From contig NZ_JABMLF010000006.1 of NCBI RefSeq assembly GCF_013205055.1, positions 186,001-250,000 on the forward strand: 64,000 nucleotides of DNA. Reading direction: 5' to 3'. Origin of the DNA: Rathayibacter sp. VKM Ac-2856 (GTDB taxonomy: Bacteria > Actinomycetota > Actinomycetes > Actinomycetales > Microbacteriaceae). The notes below the pieces were generated by a model. The model did no database searches and was not told the DNA's origin. It worked only from the letters and a program-made list of their open reading frames with translations. Below are positions 36,303 through 46,529 of the stretch, piece after piece; positions within the stretch are counted from its first letter, which is position 1, and every line of letters starts with the position of its first letter. The translations under genes were made by a program, and so were the position numbers.

Positions 36303-39300
36303 TGCCCCGCAGGGAAGACATCAGAAGCGTCCTCGTCATCGGCTCCGGCCCGATCGTCATCGGCCAGGCGGTCGAGTTCGACTACTCGGGCACTCAGGCC
36401 TGCCGCGTGCTGCGCGAGGAGGGCGTCCGCGTCATCCTCGTCAACTCGAACCCGGCGACGATCATGACCGACCCGGACTTCGCCGACGCGACCTACGTCG
36501 AGCCGATCACCCCGAAGGCGATCGAGGCGATCATCGCCAAGGAGCGCCCCGACGCGATCCTGCCGACCCTCGGCGGCCAGACCGCGCTCAACGCCGCGAT
36601 CCAGCTGCACGACCTCGGGATCCTCGAGAAGTACGACGTCGAGCTGATCGGCGCGAGCTTCGAGGCGATCAACCGCGGCGAGGACCGCCAGATCTTCAAG
36701 CAGCTCGTGCTCGACGCGGGCGCCGACGTCGCGAAGTCGTACATCGCGCACACCGTCGAGGAGGCGATCGGCTTCGCCGAGGACCTCGGCTACCCGCTGG
36801 TCATCCGCCCCTCCTTCACCATGGGCGGCCTCGGCTCCGGCTTCGCGTACACCCGCGAGGAGCTCGTGCGGATGGTCGGCGACGGCCTGCACCAGAGCCC
36901 CACCACCGAGGTCCTCCTCGAGGAGTCGATCCTCGGCTGGAAGGAGTACGAGCTCGAGCTGATGCGCGACACGGCCGACAACACGGTCGTCGTCTGCTCG
37001 ATCGAGAACGTCGACCCGGTCGGCGTGCACACCGGCGACTCGATCACCGTCGCCCCGGCGCTGACGCTGACCGACCGCGAGTACCAGAAGCTGCGCGACA
37101 TCGGCATCCGGATCATCCGCGACGTGGGCGTGGACACCGGCGGCTGCAACATCCAGTTCGCGATCGACCCCGCCGACGGCCGGATCATCGTGATCGAGAT
37201 GAATCCGCGCGTCTCGCGCTCCTCGGCGCTCGCCTCCAAGGCCACCGGCTTCCCGATCGCCAAGATCGCCGCGAAGCTCGCCATCGGCTACCGCCTCGAC
37301 GAGATCCCGAACGACATCACCAAGGTGACGCCGGCGAGCTTCGAGCCGACCCTCGACTACGTCGTGGTCAAGGTGCCGCGCTTCGCCTTCGAGAAGTTCC
37401 CCGCCGCCGACAAGACGCTGACCACGACCATGAAGTCGGTCGGCGAGGCGATGGCGATCGGCCGCAACTACGCGCAGGCCCTGCAGAAGGCGCTCCGCTC
37501 GCTGGAGAAGCGCGGCTCCTCCTTCCACTGGGGCCCCGAGTCGCGCTCGGTCGACGAGCTGCTCGAGATCGCGCGGACGCCGACCGACGGCCGCATCGTC
37601 ACGGTGCAGCAGGCGCTGCGCCTCGGCGCGAGCGTCGAGCAGGCCTTCGAGGCCACGAAGATCGACCCCTGGTTCCTCGACCAGATCGTGCTGATCAACG
37701 AGATCGCCGAGCTGGTGCGCGAGCACGACGGCCTCGACGCGGGTGTCCTGCGCCTGGCCAAGGACCACGGCTTCTCGGACGTGCAGATCGCGCAGCTGCG
37801 CGGTCTCGGGGAGGCCGAGGTGCGCCGCACCCGGTACGAGCTCGAGGTGCGCCCGGTCTACAAGACGGTCGACACCTGCGCGGGGGAGTTCCCGGCGCTC
37901 ACGCCGTACCACTACTCCTCCTACGACGAGGAGACCGAGGTCGTCGCGGCCGACCGCCGCAAGGTCGTCATCCTCGGCTCGGGCCCGAACCGCATCGGCC
38001 AGGGCGTGGAGTTCGACTACTCCTGCGTGCACGCGTCGTTCGCGCTCTCGGCCGCCGGGTTCGAGACGATCATGATCAACTGCAACCCCGAGACGGTCTC
38101 GACCGACTACGACACCTCCGACCGCCTGTACTTCGAGCCGCTGACGCTCGAGGACGTGCTCGAGGTCATCCACGCGGAGTCGCGCTCCGGCGAGCTCGTC
38201 GGCGTCGTCGTCCAGCTCGGCGGCCAGACCGCGCTCGGCCTCGCGGCGGGCCTCGAGGCGGAGGGCGTGCCGATCCTCGGCACCACGCCCGCCGACATCG
38301 ACCTCGCGGAGGAGCGCGGCGCGTTCTCGCGGATCCTCGACGAGGCGGGCCTGCTCGCTCCGCGGAACGGCACGGCCACCGACCTCGAGGGCGCCCTCGC
38401 GGTCGCGGTCGAGATCGGCTACCCCGTCCTCGTGCGCCCCTCGTTCGTCCTCGGCGGCCGCGGCATGGAGATCGTCTACGGCTCCCCGCAGCTCGAGGAC
38501 TACTTCGCCCGGATGGCCGACGAGGGCATCATCGACGCCACGCACCCGCTGCTCGTCGACCGCTTCCTCGACGACGCCATCGAGATCGACGTCGACGCGC
38601 TCTACGACGGCGAGCAGCTCTACATCGGCGGCGTGATGGAGCACATCGAGGAGGCGGGGATCCACTCCGGCGACTCGGCGTGCACCCTGCCGCCGGTCAC
38701 CCTGGGCCGCCAGCAGATCGACAAGGTGCGCGAGGCCACCCTCGCCATCGCCGAGGGCGTCGGCGTCCGCGGCCTGCTGAACGTGCAGTTCGCCATCGGC
38801 CAGGGCGTGCTCTACGTCCTGGAGGCGAACCCGCGCGCCTCGCGCACCGTGCCCTTCGTCTCGAAGGCGCTGGGCATCCCACTCGCGAAGGCCGCCTCGC
38901 GCCTGATGGTCGGCGAGACGATCGCAGAGCTCAAGGCCGAGGGCCTGCTGCCCGAGCGCGACGGCTCCGACGTGCCGATGGACTCGCCGATCGCGGTCAA
39001 GGAGGCGGTGCTGCCCTTCAAGCGCTTCCGCACCAAGGACGGCCAGATCGTCGACTCCCTGCTCGGCCCCGAGATGCGCTCGACCGGAGAGGTGATGGGG
39101 ATCGACCGCGACTTCCCCCGCGCCTTCGCTAAGAGCCAGGAGGCGGCCTACGGCGGCATGCCCGCGAGCGGCACCGTGTTCATCTCGGTCGCCGACCGCG
39201 ACAAGCGCTCGATCGTGCTGCCGGCGCTGCGCCTGCGCCAGCTCGGCTTCGAGATCCTCGCCACGGAGGGCACGGCCGAGGTGCTCAACCGCAACGGCAT

Positions 39301-39592
39301 CCAGGCCCGGGTGGTCCGCAAGTACAGCGAGGAGGCCGTCGACGACGCGCCGTCGATCGTCGAGCTGGTCAACCGCGACCAGGTCGACGTCGTGATCAAC
39401 ACGCCGAGCGGTGGCGCCTCGCGCGCCGACGGCTACGAGATCCGCGCCGCCGCGGTCGCCGCGGACAAGCCGCTGTTCACCACCATCGCCCAGCTCGCCG
39501 CGGCCGTCGCCTCCCTCGACGCCGCCGCCGAGCCGTTCGAGGTGACGAGCCTGCAGGACTACGCGATCCGCCGGGCGGAGCGCACGGCGTGA
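36302..39592 (+). CDS. carB: Carbamoyl-phosphate synthase large subunit
   Basis: A 1096-aa double ATP-grasp enzyme making carbamoyl phosphate for UMP and arginine. The two homologous halves start with [21 protein letters not shown] (in part) and [21 protein letters not shown] (in part, ~558), each followed by an ATP-grasp domain ([11 protein letters not shown] and [13 protein letters not shown]). The allosteric MGS-like domain is at about 960-1090 ([20 protein letters not shown] in part). ATG overlaps the carA stop. pyrF follows with a 4-bp overlap. Confidence 0.97.
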   Translation: MPRREDIRSVLVIGSGPIVIGQAVEFDYSGTQACRVLREEGVRVILVNSNPATIMTDPDFADATYVEPITPKAIEAIIAKERPDAILPTLGGQTALNAAIQLHDLGILEKYDVELIGASFEAINRGEDRQIFKQLVLDAGADVAKSYIAHTVEEAIGFAEDLGYPLVIRPSFTMGGLGSGFAYTREELVRMVGDGLHQSPTTEVLLEESILGWKEYELELMRDTADNTVVVCSIENVDPVGVHTGDSITVAPALTLTDREYQKLRDIGIRIIRDVGVDTGGCNIQFAIDPADGRIIVIEMNPRVSRSSALASKATGFPIAKIAAKLAIGYRLDEIPNDITKVTPASFEPTLDYVVVKVPRFAFEKFPAADKTLTTTMKSVGEAMAIGRNYAQALQKALRSLEKRGSSFHWGPESRSVDELLEIARTPTDGRIVTVQQALRLGASVEQAFEATKIDPWFLDQIVLINEIAELVREHDGLDAGVLRLAKDHGFSDVQIAQLRGLGEAEVRRTRYELEVRPVYKTVDTCAGEFPALTPYHYSSYDEETEVVAADRRKVVILGSGPNRIGQGVEFDYSCVHASFALSAAGFETIMINCNPETVSTDYDTSDRLYFEPLTLEDVLEVIHAESRSGELVGVVVQLGGQTALGLAAGLEAEGVPILGTTPADIDLAEERGAFSRILDEAGLLAPRNGTATDLEGALAVAVEIGYPVLVRPSFVLGGRGMEIVYGSPQLEDYFARMADEGIIDATHPLLVDRFLDDAIEIDVDALYDGEQLYIGGVMEHIEEAGIHSGDSACTLPPVTLGRQQIDKVREATLAIAEGVGVRGLLNVQFAIGQGVLYVLEANPRASRTVPFVSKALGIPLAKAASRLMVGETIAELKAEGLLPERDGSDVPMDSPIAVKEAVLPFKRFRTKDGQIVDSLLGPEMRSTGEVMGIDRDFPRAFAKSQEAAYGGMPASGTVFISVADRDKRSIVLPALRLRQLGFEILATEGTAEVLNRNGIQARVVRKYSEEAVDDAPSIVELVNRDQVDVVINTPSGGASRADGYEIRAAAVAADKPLFTTIAQLAAAVASLDAAAEPFEVTSLQDYAIRRAERTA

Positions 39593-40476
39593 CCGACGGG
39601 GTCGCGCAGCCGGGCGCCGGGTCCTTCGGCGCCCGGCTCGAGGCAGCGTTCGACGCGTTCGGGCAGCTCTGCGTGGGGATCGACCCGCACGCGTTCCTGC
39701 TCGACGCCTGGGGGCTCGCGGACTCCGCGGCCGGGCTGGAGTCGTTCGGCCGGCGCGTCGTGGAGGCGGCGGCCGGGCGGGTCGGCCTGGTGAAGCCGCA
39801 GGTGGCGTTCTTCGAGCGGCACGGCTCCGCGGGCTACGCGGCGCTCGAGCGCGTCCTCGCCGACGCGCGCGCCGCGGGTCTGCTCGTCATCGCCGACGCC
39901 AAGCGCGGCGACATCGGCACGAGCGTCACGGCCTACGCCGAGGCGTGGCTGCGCCCGGGCTCGCCGCTCGAGGCCGACGCGATGACGGCCGCCGCCTACC
40001 AGGGCGTCGGCTCGCTCGAGGGCATGCTCGCCCTCGCGGAGGAGTCGGGCAAGGGCGTCTTCGTCCTCGCCGCGACCTCCAACGCCGAGGCGCGGCCCGT
40101 CCAGCGCGCGCTGCTGCAGGACGGCCCGGCCGCCGACTCGACCGTGGCGCACGCGGTGCTGGCCGACGTGGCATCCTGGAACGAGGGACACGCGCGCTCG
40201 TCGATCGGCTCGGTCGGCGTCGTGCTCGGGGCCACGGTCGCGCTCGGCGACTACGGCATCGGCACGGGCACTCCGCTCCGCCCCGCACTGCCGGTGCTGG
40301 CCCCCGGCTTCGGCCACCAGGGTGCCGACACCGCGGAGGCGTCACGGCTGTTCGGAGCGCTGGCCGCCTCGACGATCGTCAGCGAATCGCGCAGTGTCCT
40401 CGGCGCCGGACCCGACGGGATCGCCGCCGAGATCGACCGCCGAGCCGCACACCTCCAGGAGACCCTTGTCCGCTGA
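39589..40476 (+). CDS. pyrF: Orotidine 5'-phosphate decarboxylase (type 2)
   Basis: A 295-aa TIM-barrel enzyme forming UMP. The catalytic motif [10 protein letters not shown] places Lys105 at the active site; the N-terminal [16 protein letters not shown] identifies the long type 2 subfamily used by actinobacteria. GTG overlaps the carB stop (GTGA). It is the last pyrimidine gene of the operon; pyrD and pyrE are not in the window. The mIHF-gmk gene starts within its last codons. Confidence 0.95.
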   Translation: MTDGVAQPGAGSFGARLEAAFDAFGQLCVGIDPHAFLLDAWGLADSAAGLESFGRRVVEAAAGRVGLVKPQVAFFERHGSAGYAALERVLADARAAGLLVIADAKRGDIGTSVTAYAEAWLRPGSPLEADAMTAAAYQGVGSLEGMLALAEESGKGVFVLAATSNAEARPVQRALLQDGPAADSTVAHAVLADVASWNEGHARSSIGSVGVVLGATVALGDYGIGTGTPLRPALPVLAPGFGHQGADTAEASRLFGALAASTIVSESRSVLGAGPDGIAAEIDRRAAHLQETLVR

Positions 40477-41452
40477 AGCCGTCAGCCCGATCGATCCCGC
40501 CGCCGCACCGGACGGCCCGCTCGCCGCGCAGCGCCCCGCACCGCCCGCGGTCGACCGCCGCGCCGCCTCGGCCGCCGCGATCGCCGCCCGCCGCGCCCGC
40601 GCCGTGGTGAAGAAGGCCGTCGCCGCCGGCGACCGCCCGGCCACCGCCGTGCTCGCCGCCGCGCAGGAGGACCCGACCGGGGTCGAGGGGCGGATGCGCG
40701 TCAGCGAGCTGCTGCGCTCGGTGCCCGCCCTCGGCGTCGTCAAGACCCCGCGCGTGATGGAGCAGCTGGGCATCGCCCCGTCCAAGCGCCTCGGCGGCCT
40801 CGGCCGGCGCCAGGTCGAGGGCCTCGGCGCGTTCCTCGAGGAGCGGGAGTCGCGCCAGCGCCGCGGAGAGCGCAACCGCCTCGTCGTCCTGGCCGGACCG
40901 ACCGCGGTCGGCAAGGGCACCGTCTCGACCTACATCCGCGAGAACTACCCCGACGTCCTGCTGTCGGTCTCCGCGACCACCCGCGCGCCCCGCCCCGGCG
41001 AGGTCGAGGGCGTCAGCTACTACTTCGTCGACGACGCCGAGTTCGACCGGATGGTCGAGGCGGGGGAGTTCCTCGAGTACGCGACCGTGCACAACGCCTA
41101 CCGCTACGGCACCCCGCGCGGGCCGATCGACGCCGCGCTCGCGGCCGGCCGCCAGGTGATGCTCGAGATCGACATCCAGGGCGCGCGGCAGGTCCGCGAG
41201 CGGATGGCCGACGCCCGGCTGGTCTTCCTGCTGCCCCCGAGCTGGGACGAGCTGGTGCGCCGGCTGGTCGGCCGCGGGACCGAGAGCCCGGAGGAGCAGG
41301 AGCGCCGTCTGGCGACGGCACGCGTCGAGCTGGCCGCGCAGGACGAGTTCGATTTCGCGGTCGTGAACAGCACCGTGCCCGAAGCGGCCCGCGAGGTCGT
41401 AGAATTGATGTCGCCTCGTGCCGACAGCACGCCCGCCGATCCGGGCCGCTGA
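40466..41452 (+). CDS. gmk: mIHF-guanylate kinase fusion protein
   Basis: A 328-aa protein with two domains. Residues ~33-128 match the actinobacterial integration host factor mIHF (AAAIAARRARAVVKKAV, GRMRVSELLRSVPALG, IAPSKRLGGLGRRQ), a DNA-binding nucleoid protein encoded by a separate gene next to gmk in mycobacteria. Residues ~137-325 are a guanylate kinase with P-loop GPTAVGKGT (144-152), SATTRAPRPGE, the GMP-binding EGVSYYFV and EIDIQGARQV. The likely start is TTG 40466, with AGGAG 4 bp upstream and an 11-bp overlap with pyrF; no ATG or GTG lies upstream of the mIHF helices. No stop separates the domains. Confidence 0.88.
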   Translation: MSAEAVSPIDPAAAPDGPLAAQRPAPPAVDRRAASAAAIAARRARAVVKKAVAAGDRPATAVLAAAQEDPTGVEGRMRVSELLRSVPALGVVKTPRVMEQLGIAPSKRLGGLGRRQVEGLGAFLEERESRQRRGERNRLVVLAGPTAVGKGTVSTYIRENYPDVLLSVSATTRAPRPGEVEGVSYYFVDDAEFDRMVEAGEFLEYATVHNAYRYGTPRGPIDAALAAGRQVMLEIDIQGARQVRERMADARLVFLLPPSWDELVRRLVGRGTESPEEQERRLATARVELAAQDEFDFAVVNSTVPEAAREVVELMSPRADSTPADPGR

Positions 41453-41566
41453 GACCGAGACCACCGACCACCTCCGGGCCGACGCCCCGATCGCCCTCCC
41501 CGGTGATCGCGCGCCGTGCCGCTCCGGAGCCGCAGATCGGCGCTTCGCGCCACGCTAGGAGACACC

Positions 41567-41833
41567 ATGGCCAACAACCTCGGCATCATCGACCCGCCCA
41601 TCGACGAGCTGCTCTCGAAGGTCGACTCGAAGTACGCGCTCGTCATCTTCGCCTCCAAGCGCGCGCGCCAGATCAACGACTACTACGCCGACCTCCACGA
41701 GGGCAGCCTGTTCGACAACGTCGGCCCGCTGGTCGACTCGACCATCGACGACAAGCCGCTCTCGGTCGCGCTGCACGAGATCAACGAGGACAAGCTCGTC
41801 GCCCAGCCGCTCGCCGAGCCCCTCGCCGAGTAG
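41567..41833 (+). CDS. rpoZ: DNA-directed RNA polymerase subunit omega
   Basis: An 88-aa omega subunit that helps assemble beta-prime into RNA polymerase. [20 protein letters not shown] is the family core. ATG 41567 has AGGAGA at ideal spacing. The order gmk-rpoZ-coaBC-metK is as in mycobacteria. The 114-bp gap before it shows no clear promoter. Confidence 0.95.
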   Translation: MANNLGIIDPPIDELLSKVDSKYALVIFASKRARQINDYYADLHEGSLFDNVGPLVDSTIDDKPLSVALHEINEDKLVAQPLAEPLAE

Positions 41834-41857
41834 CACCGTCCCGGTGCGCTCCTCGGG

Positions 41858-43117
41858 ATGCGGGCAGTGCGGACGCCGCCGGTGAGCGGCGCCCGCTCGA
41901 CGGGGCGCTCTGCCCGCCGGCTCAACGTCGTCGTCGGGATCACCGGCGGCATCGCCGCCTACAAGGCGGTCGGCGTCGTCCGCGCGCTGGTCCTCGAGGG
42001 GCACGACGTCCACGTCGTCGCCACCGAGGCCGCGCTGCGCTTCGTCGGCACGCCCACCCTCGAGGCGATCTCGCGGAACACGGTGCACACCGGGCTCTAC
42101 GAGGGCGTCGCCGAGGTGCGGCACGTGGCGATCGGCCAGGCGGCCGATCTCATCGTGATCGCCCCGGCGACCGCGCACACCCTGGCCAAGCTCGCCACCG
42201 GCCTCGCCGACGACCTGCTCGGCAACACCGTGCTCGCCAGCACCGCGCCCGTCGTGGTCGCGCCGGCGATGCACACCGAGATGTGGGCGAACGCCGCCAC
42301 CGTCGCGAACATCGCGACCCTCCGCTCCCGCGGCGTCCACATCGTCGGCCCCGCGGTCGGCCGGCTCACCGGCGCCGACTCCGGACCGGGCCGCATGGAG
42401 GAGCCCGCGACGATCGTCGCCGAGGCCCTCGCCGTGCACGCGCGGGCCACCGCCGCCCGGCGCGATCTCGAGGGCCTGCGCGTCCTCGTCACCGCGGGCG
42501 GCACGCGCGAGCCGCTCGACCCGGTCCGCTTCGTCGGCAACCGCTCCAGCGGCCGCCAGGGCGTCGCACTCGCGGTCGCGGCGGCCGCGCGCGGCGCGAG
42601 CGTGACCGTCCTCGCCGCTAACCTCGACATCGAGGCGCCGCAGGGCGTCGAGGTGGTCGAGGTCGGGACGGCTCTCGAGCTGCGCGAGGCGGCGCTCGTC
42701 GCCGCCCGCGACGCCGACATCGTGATCATGGCCGCGGCCGTCGCCGACTACCGGCCGGCCGACGTCTCCGAGGCCAAGATCAAGAAGGAGCAGCAGGGCG
42801 ACCGCCTCGTCCTCGAGCTCGTGAAGAACCCGGACATCCTCGCCGAGATCTCCGCCGCGAAGACCGACGGGCAGCTGATCGTCGGCTTCGCCGCCGAGAC
42901 GGAGCCGGACCGCGACGCGATGCTCGCCCTCGGCCGCGCCAAGATCGCCCGCAAGGGCTGCGATCTGCTCGTCCTCAACAGGGTCGGCTGGGCCGAGGGC
43001 TTCCAGAGCGACAGCAACACCGTGGTGGTCCTCGATCGGGCCGGAGATATAGTGATCGAGGCTTCCGGCAGCAAGGCGTCGGTGGCCGATCGCGTCCTCG
43101 ACGTGGTCGCGCGCTAG
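41858..43117 (+). CDS. coaBC: Bifunctional phosphopantothenoylcysteine decarboxylase/synthase
   Basis: A 419-aa coenzyme A enzyme. The N-terminal CoaC flavoprotein (about 22-205) has VVVGITGGIAAYKA, RHVAIGQAADLIVIAPATA (in part) and APAMHTEMW; the C-terminal CoaB (about 210-419) has VLVTAGGTREPLDPVRFVGN (in part), MAAAVADYRP and KIKKEQQ. The actinobacterial PAMH replaces the usual PAMN. ATG 41858 is used, but GTG 41867 or GTG 41882 could serve, since conserved sequence begins at residue 23. A TATAGT near 43048 inside the gene might be a metK promoter. Confidence 0.95.
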   Translation: MRAVRTPPVSGARSTGRSARRLNVVVGITGGIAAYKAVGVVRALVLEGHDVHVVATEAALRFVGTPTLEAISRNTVHTGLYEGVAEVRHVAIGQAADLIVIAPATAHTLAKLATGLADDLLGNTVLASTAPVVVAPAMHTEMWANAATVANIATLRSRGVHIVGPAVGRLTGADSGPGRMEEPATIVAEALAVHARATAARRDLEGLRVLVTAGGTREPLDPVRFVGNRSSGRQGVALAVAAAARGASVTVLAANLDIEAPQGVEVVEVGTALELREAALVAARDADIVIMAAAVADYRPADVSEAKIKKEQQGDRLVLELVKNPDILAEISAAKTDGQLIVGFAAETEPDRDAMLALGRAKIARKGCDLLVLNRVGWAEGFQSDSNTVVVLDRAGDIVIEASGSKASVADRVLDVVAR

Positions 43118-43159
43118 GGCGTCACCCTGGCCCGGTCCGCCCCCGGTGAGAGGGCGAGC

Positions 43160-43179
43160 CCGGTGCGGGACTGCACCGG
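43160..43179 (+). promoter_or_regulatory. Hairpin in the coaBC-metK gap
   Basis: CCGGTGC, loop GGGACT, GCACCGG: a perfect 7-bp stem in the 110-bp leader of metK, 49 bp before its ATG. It may terminate coaBC or regulate metK. It does not match the conserved cores of the SAM riboswitch classes I know. Confidence 0.45.
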
Positions 43180-43227
43180 ATCGAGACAGCTCCGGCTGCC
43201 GCGCCGATACGGAATGAGACGCTCGAC

Positions 43228-44433
43228 ATGACCTCCGGCCCCCTCCGCCTCTTCACCTCCGAGTCCGTGACCGAGGGTCACCCCGACAAGATCTGCGACC
43301 AGATCTCGGACCGCATCCTCGACGCGCTCCTCCGCGAGGACCCGCGCAGCCGCGTCGCCGTGGAGACCCTCGTCACCACGGGTCTCGTGCACGTCGCCGG
43401 CGAGGTCTCCACCTCCGGCTACGTCGAGATCCCCGCGATCGTCCGCGACACGATCGTCGAGATCGGCTACGACTCGTCGCTCAAGGGCTTCGACGGGCGC
43501 TCCTGCGGCGTGTCCGTCTCGATCGGGCAGCAGTCCCCCGAGATCGCCGCGGGCGTCGACACGGCGCTCGAGGTGCGCGGCGACTCCTCCGACGACGACG
43601 TCTTCGACCGCCAGGGCGCGGGCGACCAGGGCCTGATGTTCGGCTTCGCCACGGACGAGACGCCCGAGTACATGCCGCTGCCGAGCTGGCTCTCGCACCG
43701 CCTCGCCGAGCGCCTCGCGGAGGTCCGCAAGACGGGCGAGCTCGACTACCTCCGCCCCGACGGCAAGACCCAGGTCACCATCGGCTACGACGGCACCACG
43801 CCCGCCACGATCGACACCGTGGTCCTCTCGACCCAGCACGCCGAGCACGTGAGCACCGCCACGATCCACGCCGACATCGAGGCGCACGTGATCCGGCCCG
43901 TCCTCGAGCGGGTCGACCTCGACTCCTCGGCCGTCCGCCTGCTGATCAACCCCTCGGGCCGCTTCGAGATCGGCGGCCCCCAGGGCGACGCCGGTCTCAC
44001 GGGCCGCAAGATCATCGTCGACACCTACGGCGGGGCGGCCCGCCACGGCGGCGGCGCCTTCTCCGGCAAGGACCCGTCGAAGGTCGACCGCTCGGCGGCC
44101 TACGCCATGCGCTGGGTCGCGAAGAACGCGGTCGCCGCGGGTCTCGCCCGCCGGATGGAGGTGCAGGTCGCCTACGCGATCGGCAAGGCCGCGCCCGTCG
44201 GCCTCTACGTCGAGACCTTCGGCACCGGCGTCCTGCCCGACGAGCAGATCACCGAGGCGATCCGCTCCGTCTTCGACCTGCGTCCCGCCGCGATCATCCA
44301 CGCGCTCGACCTGCTCCGCCCGATCTATGCGCAGACCGCGGCCTACGGGCACTTCGGCCGCGAGCTGCCCGACTTCACCTGGGAGCGCCTCGACCGCGTC
44401 GACGACCTCCGCTCCGCCGCGGGTCTCTCGTAG
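43228..44433 (+). CDS. metK: S-adenosylmethionine synthase
   Basis: A 401-aa enzyme making SAM from methionine and ATP. The signatures [16 protein letters not shown] (N-terminal), [12 protein letters not shown] (ATP binding), [28 protein letters not shown] (in part, Gly-rich loop) and the C-terminal domain are complete. The ATG is preceded only by a weak GAGA. priA follows after 23 bp. Confidence 0.97.
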   Translation: MTSGPLRLFTSESVTEGHPDKICDQISDRILDALLREDPRSRVAVETLVTTGLVHVAGEVSTSGYVEIPAIVRDTIVEIGYDSSLKGFDGRSCGVSVSIGQQSPEIAAGVDTALEVRGDSSDDDVFDRQGAGDQGLMFGFATDETPEYMPLPSWLSHRLAERLAEVRKTGELDYLRPDGKTQVTIGYDGTTPATIDTVVLSTQHAEHVSTATIHADIEAHVIRPVLERVDLDSSAVRLLINPSGRFEIGGPQGDAGLTGRKIIVDTYGGAARHGGGAFSGKDPSKVDRSAAYAMRWVAKNAVAAGLARRMEVQVAYAIGKAAPVGLYVETFGTGVLPDEQITEAIRSVFDLRPAAIIHALDLLRPIYAQTAAYGHFGRELPDFTWERLDRVDDLRSAAGLS

Positions 44434-44456
44434 GCGCCGACGCGGCGGGGGAGGCG

Positions 44457-46451
44457 GTGACCGGTCCCGGGGGGCGCGTCGCGCGCGTGCTCCTCGACTC
44501 GCCGCTCCCGCAGCTGGACCGGCTGCTCGACTACGCGATCCCCGAGGCGCTGCGCGAGGGCGTTCGGCCCGGCGTGCGCGTGCGGGTGCCGCTGCGCACG
44601 GGCGGGCGGATCGCCGACGCGTTCGTCGTCGAGGTCGGCGAGGGCTCCGAGCACGCGGGGGCGCTGAGCGAGCTCGAGGAGCTCGTCTCGCCGCTCGTCG
44701 TGCTGACCCCCGAGGTCTGGGCGCTCGCGCGCCGCGTCGCCGACCGCGCCGCCGGGGGAGCGAGCGACGTCCTGCGCCTGGCCGTGCCGCGGCGCCACGT
44801 GCGGGTCGAGCGGGCGCACCTCGCCGCCCTCGCGGAGACGGAGGCGCAGTCGGACCCGGAGTCCGAGCCGGGCGTGCAGGTCGAGGCCGGTGCGGTCACC
44901 GGCTACCCGCCGGAGACCTTCGAGGGGCTCCTCGACGGCGGCCGCCTCGCGGTGAACGCCGTGCCCGCCCCGGTGCAGCTCGACTCCGGCGCCTGGGTCG
45001 GCGGCTGGGCGGTGACGCTCGCCGAGCTCGCCCGGACGGCGCTGGCGGCCGGGCGCGACGCGATCCTCGCGGTGCCCGACTACCGCGACCAGGAGCAGCT
45101 CGAGCAGGCCCTCGCCGAGCACGTGCCCGGGGACGCGGTCGTCCGCCTCGACGCCCGGCAGAAGGGCGCGGGCCGCTACGCCGCGTTCCTGCGCTGCCTG
45201 ACGCCCGGGCCGCGCGTGATCGTCGGCAACCGCTCGGTGCTCTACGCGCCCTCCGCGGCGCTCGGACTGATCGCGCTCTGGGACGACGGCGATCCGCTCT
45301 TCGCCGAGCCGCTCGCGCCCTACGCGCACGCCCGCGACGTCGCGCTCGTGCGGCAGGAGCAGAGCGGCGCCGGCCTCGTGCTGCTCGGCAACACCCGCAC
45401 CGTCGAGGTGGAGCGGCTGGTCGGCCTCGGCTTCGCCGCCCCGGTGCAGCCCCGGCCCTCGCGCCGACCCCACGTCGTGCCGACCGCGCAGCAGACCGCG
45501 GCGGACGAGCACGACCAGGCCGCGCGGATCCCGTCGACCGCCTGGCGGCAGGCCAGGATCGCCCTCGACTCCGGCCCGGTGCTGGTGCAGGTCGCGCGCC
45601 CCGGCTACGCGCCGGTGGTCGCCTGCGCCCGCTGCCGCACGGTGGCGCGCTGCAACCGCTGCCAGGGTCCGCTGGCCGTGCACTCCGCCGGGGCCCGGCC
45701 CAGCTGCGGCTGGTGCGGCCTGATCGCCGCCGACTGGCACTGCTCGGTCTGCGAGGCGACGGCGCTGCGACTGGTGAGCCTGGGCGCCGGCCGCACCGCG
45801 GAGGAGCTCGGCCGCGCGTTCCCGGGCGTGAAGGTGGTCGTCGCGGACGGTGCGCATCCGATCCTCACCGTGCCCGGCACGCCCGCGCTCGTCGTCGCCA
45901 CCCGGGGCGGCGAGCCGCGCGCCGACGGCGGCTACCACGCGGTGCTGCTGCTCGACGGCGAGCGGATGCTCGCGCGGGAGAGCCTGCGGGTGGCGGACGA
46001 CGCCCTGCGCACCTGGTCGAACGCGGCCGCGCTCGCCCGCCCCGGCGCCCCCGTCCTGCTCGTCGGCGTCGCCGGCCGCCTCGCCACGGCGCTCGCGACC
46101 TGGCGCCAGGACGAGTACCTCCGCGCGGAGCTGACCGAGCGGCGCGAGCTGCGCTTCCCGCCGGCCGTCCGGCTCGCGACCGTCAGCGGCGACGCGCACG
46201 CGGTGACGGAGGCGCTCGAGGCGCTCGACGAGGCCGACCGCCACGAGGTGCTCGGCCCGGTCGGGCTCGAGGACGGCTCCGTCCGCGCGATCGTGCGCTT
46301 CGACTACGCTCGCGGGGCGGAGGTCGCCGCCCGCCTCCGGTCCGCCGTGATCCGCAACGCGACCCGCCGCCGCCGGCCGCCCACCACGCCGGGCCGCTTC
46401 CGTCCGGCGCCGAAGCTGCGGGTGCGTCTGGACGACCCGGACATCCTCTAG
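44457..46451 (+). CDS. priA: Primosomal protein N'-like PriA without helicase motifs
   Basis: A 664-aa PriA-family protein. The N-terminal 3'BD-like DNA-binding domain (about 1-100) and the central zinc-binding segment with paired cysteines (CARCRTVARCNRCQG, CGWCG, CSVCE, about 385-435) are clear. The ATPase region is degenerate: no GxxGxGKT Walker A, and the DExH box is replaced by LWDDGD. Actinobacterial PriA proteins are known to have lost these motifs, so this protein is probably a scaffold for replication restart and not a helicase. GTG start. Confidence 0.88.
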   Translation: MTGPGGRVARVLLDSPLPQLDRLLDYAIPEALREGVRPGVRVRVPLRTGGRIADAFVVEVGEGSEHAGALSELEELVSPLVVLTPEVWALARRVADRAAGGASDVLRLAVPRRHVRVERAHLAALAETEAQSDPESEPGVQVEAGAVTGYPPETFEGLLDGGRLAVNAVPAPVQLDSGAWVGGWAVTLAELARTALAAGRDAILAVPDYRDQEQLEQALAEHVPGDAVVRLDARQKGAGRYAAFLRCLTPGPRVIVGNRSVLYAPSAALGLIALWDDGDPLFAEPLAPYAHARDVALVRQEQSGAGLVLLGNTRTVEVERLVGLGFAAPVQPRPSRRPHVVPTAQQTAADEHDQAARIPSTAWRQARIALDSGPVLVQVARPGYAPVVACARCRTVARCNRCQGPLAVHSAGARPSCGWCGLIAADWHCSVCEATALRLVSLGAGRTAEELGRAFPGVKVVVADGAHPILTVPGTPALVVATRGGEPRADGGYHAVLLLDGERMLARESLRVADDALRTWSNAAALARPGAPVLLVGVAGRLATALATWRQDEYLRAELTERRELRFPPAVRLATVSGDAHAVTEALEALDEADRHEVLGPVGLEDGSVRAIVRFDYARGAEVAARLRSAVIRNATRRRRPPTTPGRFRPAPKLRVRLDDPDIL

Positions 46452-46529
46452 CGCCGATCGCCCGTCCCGCCGCCCGCCCGTCCCGCACGCCGCCCGTCCC
46501 GTCCCGCCCCTCACGCCCAGGAGTCCTCC

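Noticed and set aside
43118-43227. SAM riboswitch before metK
   Set aside because: Only a simple hairpin was found; the conserved core sequences of the SAM riboswitch classes I know were not recognised.
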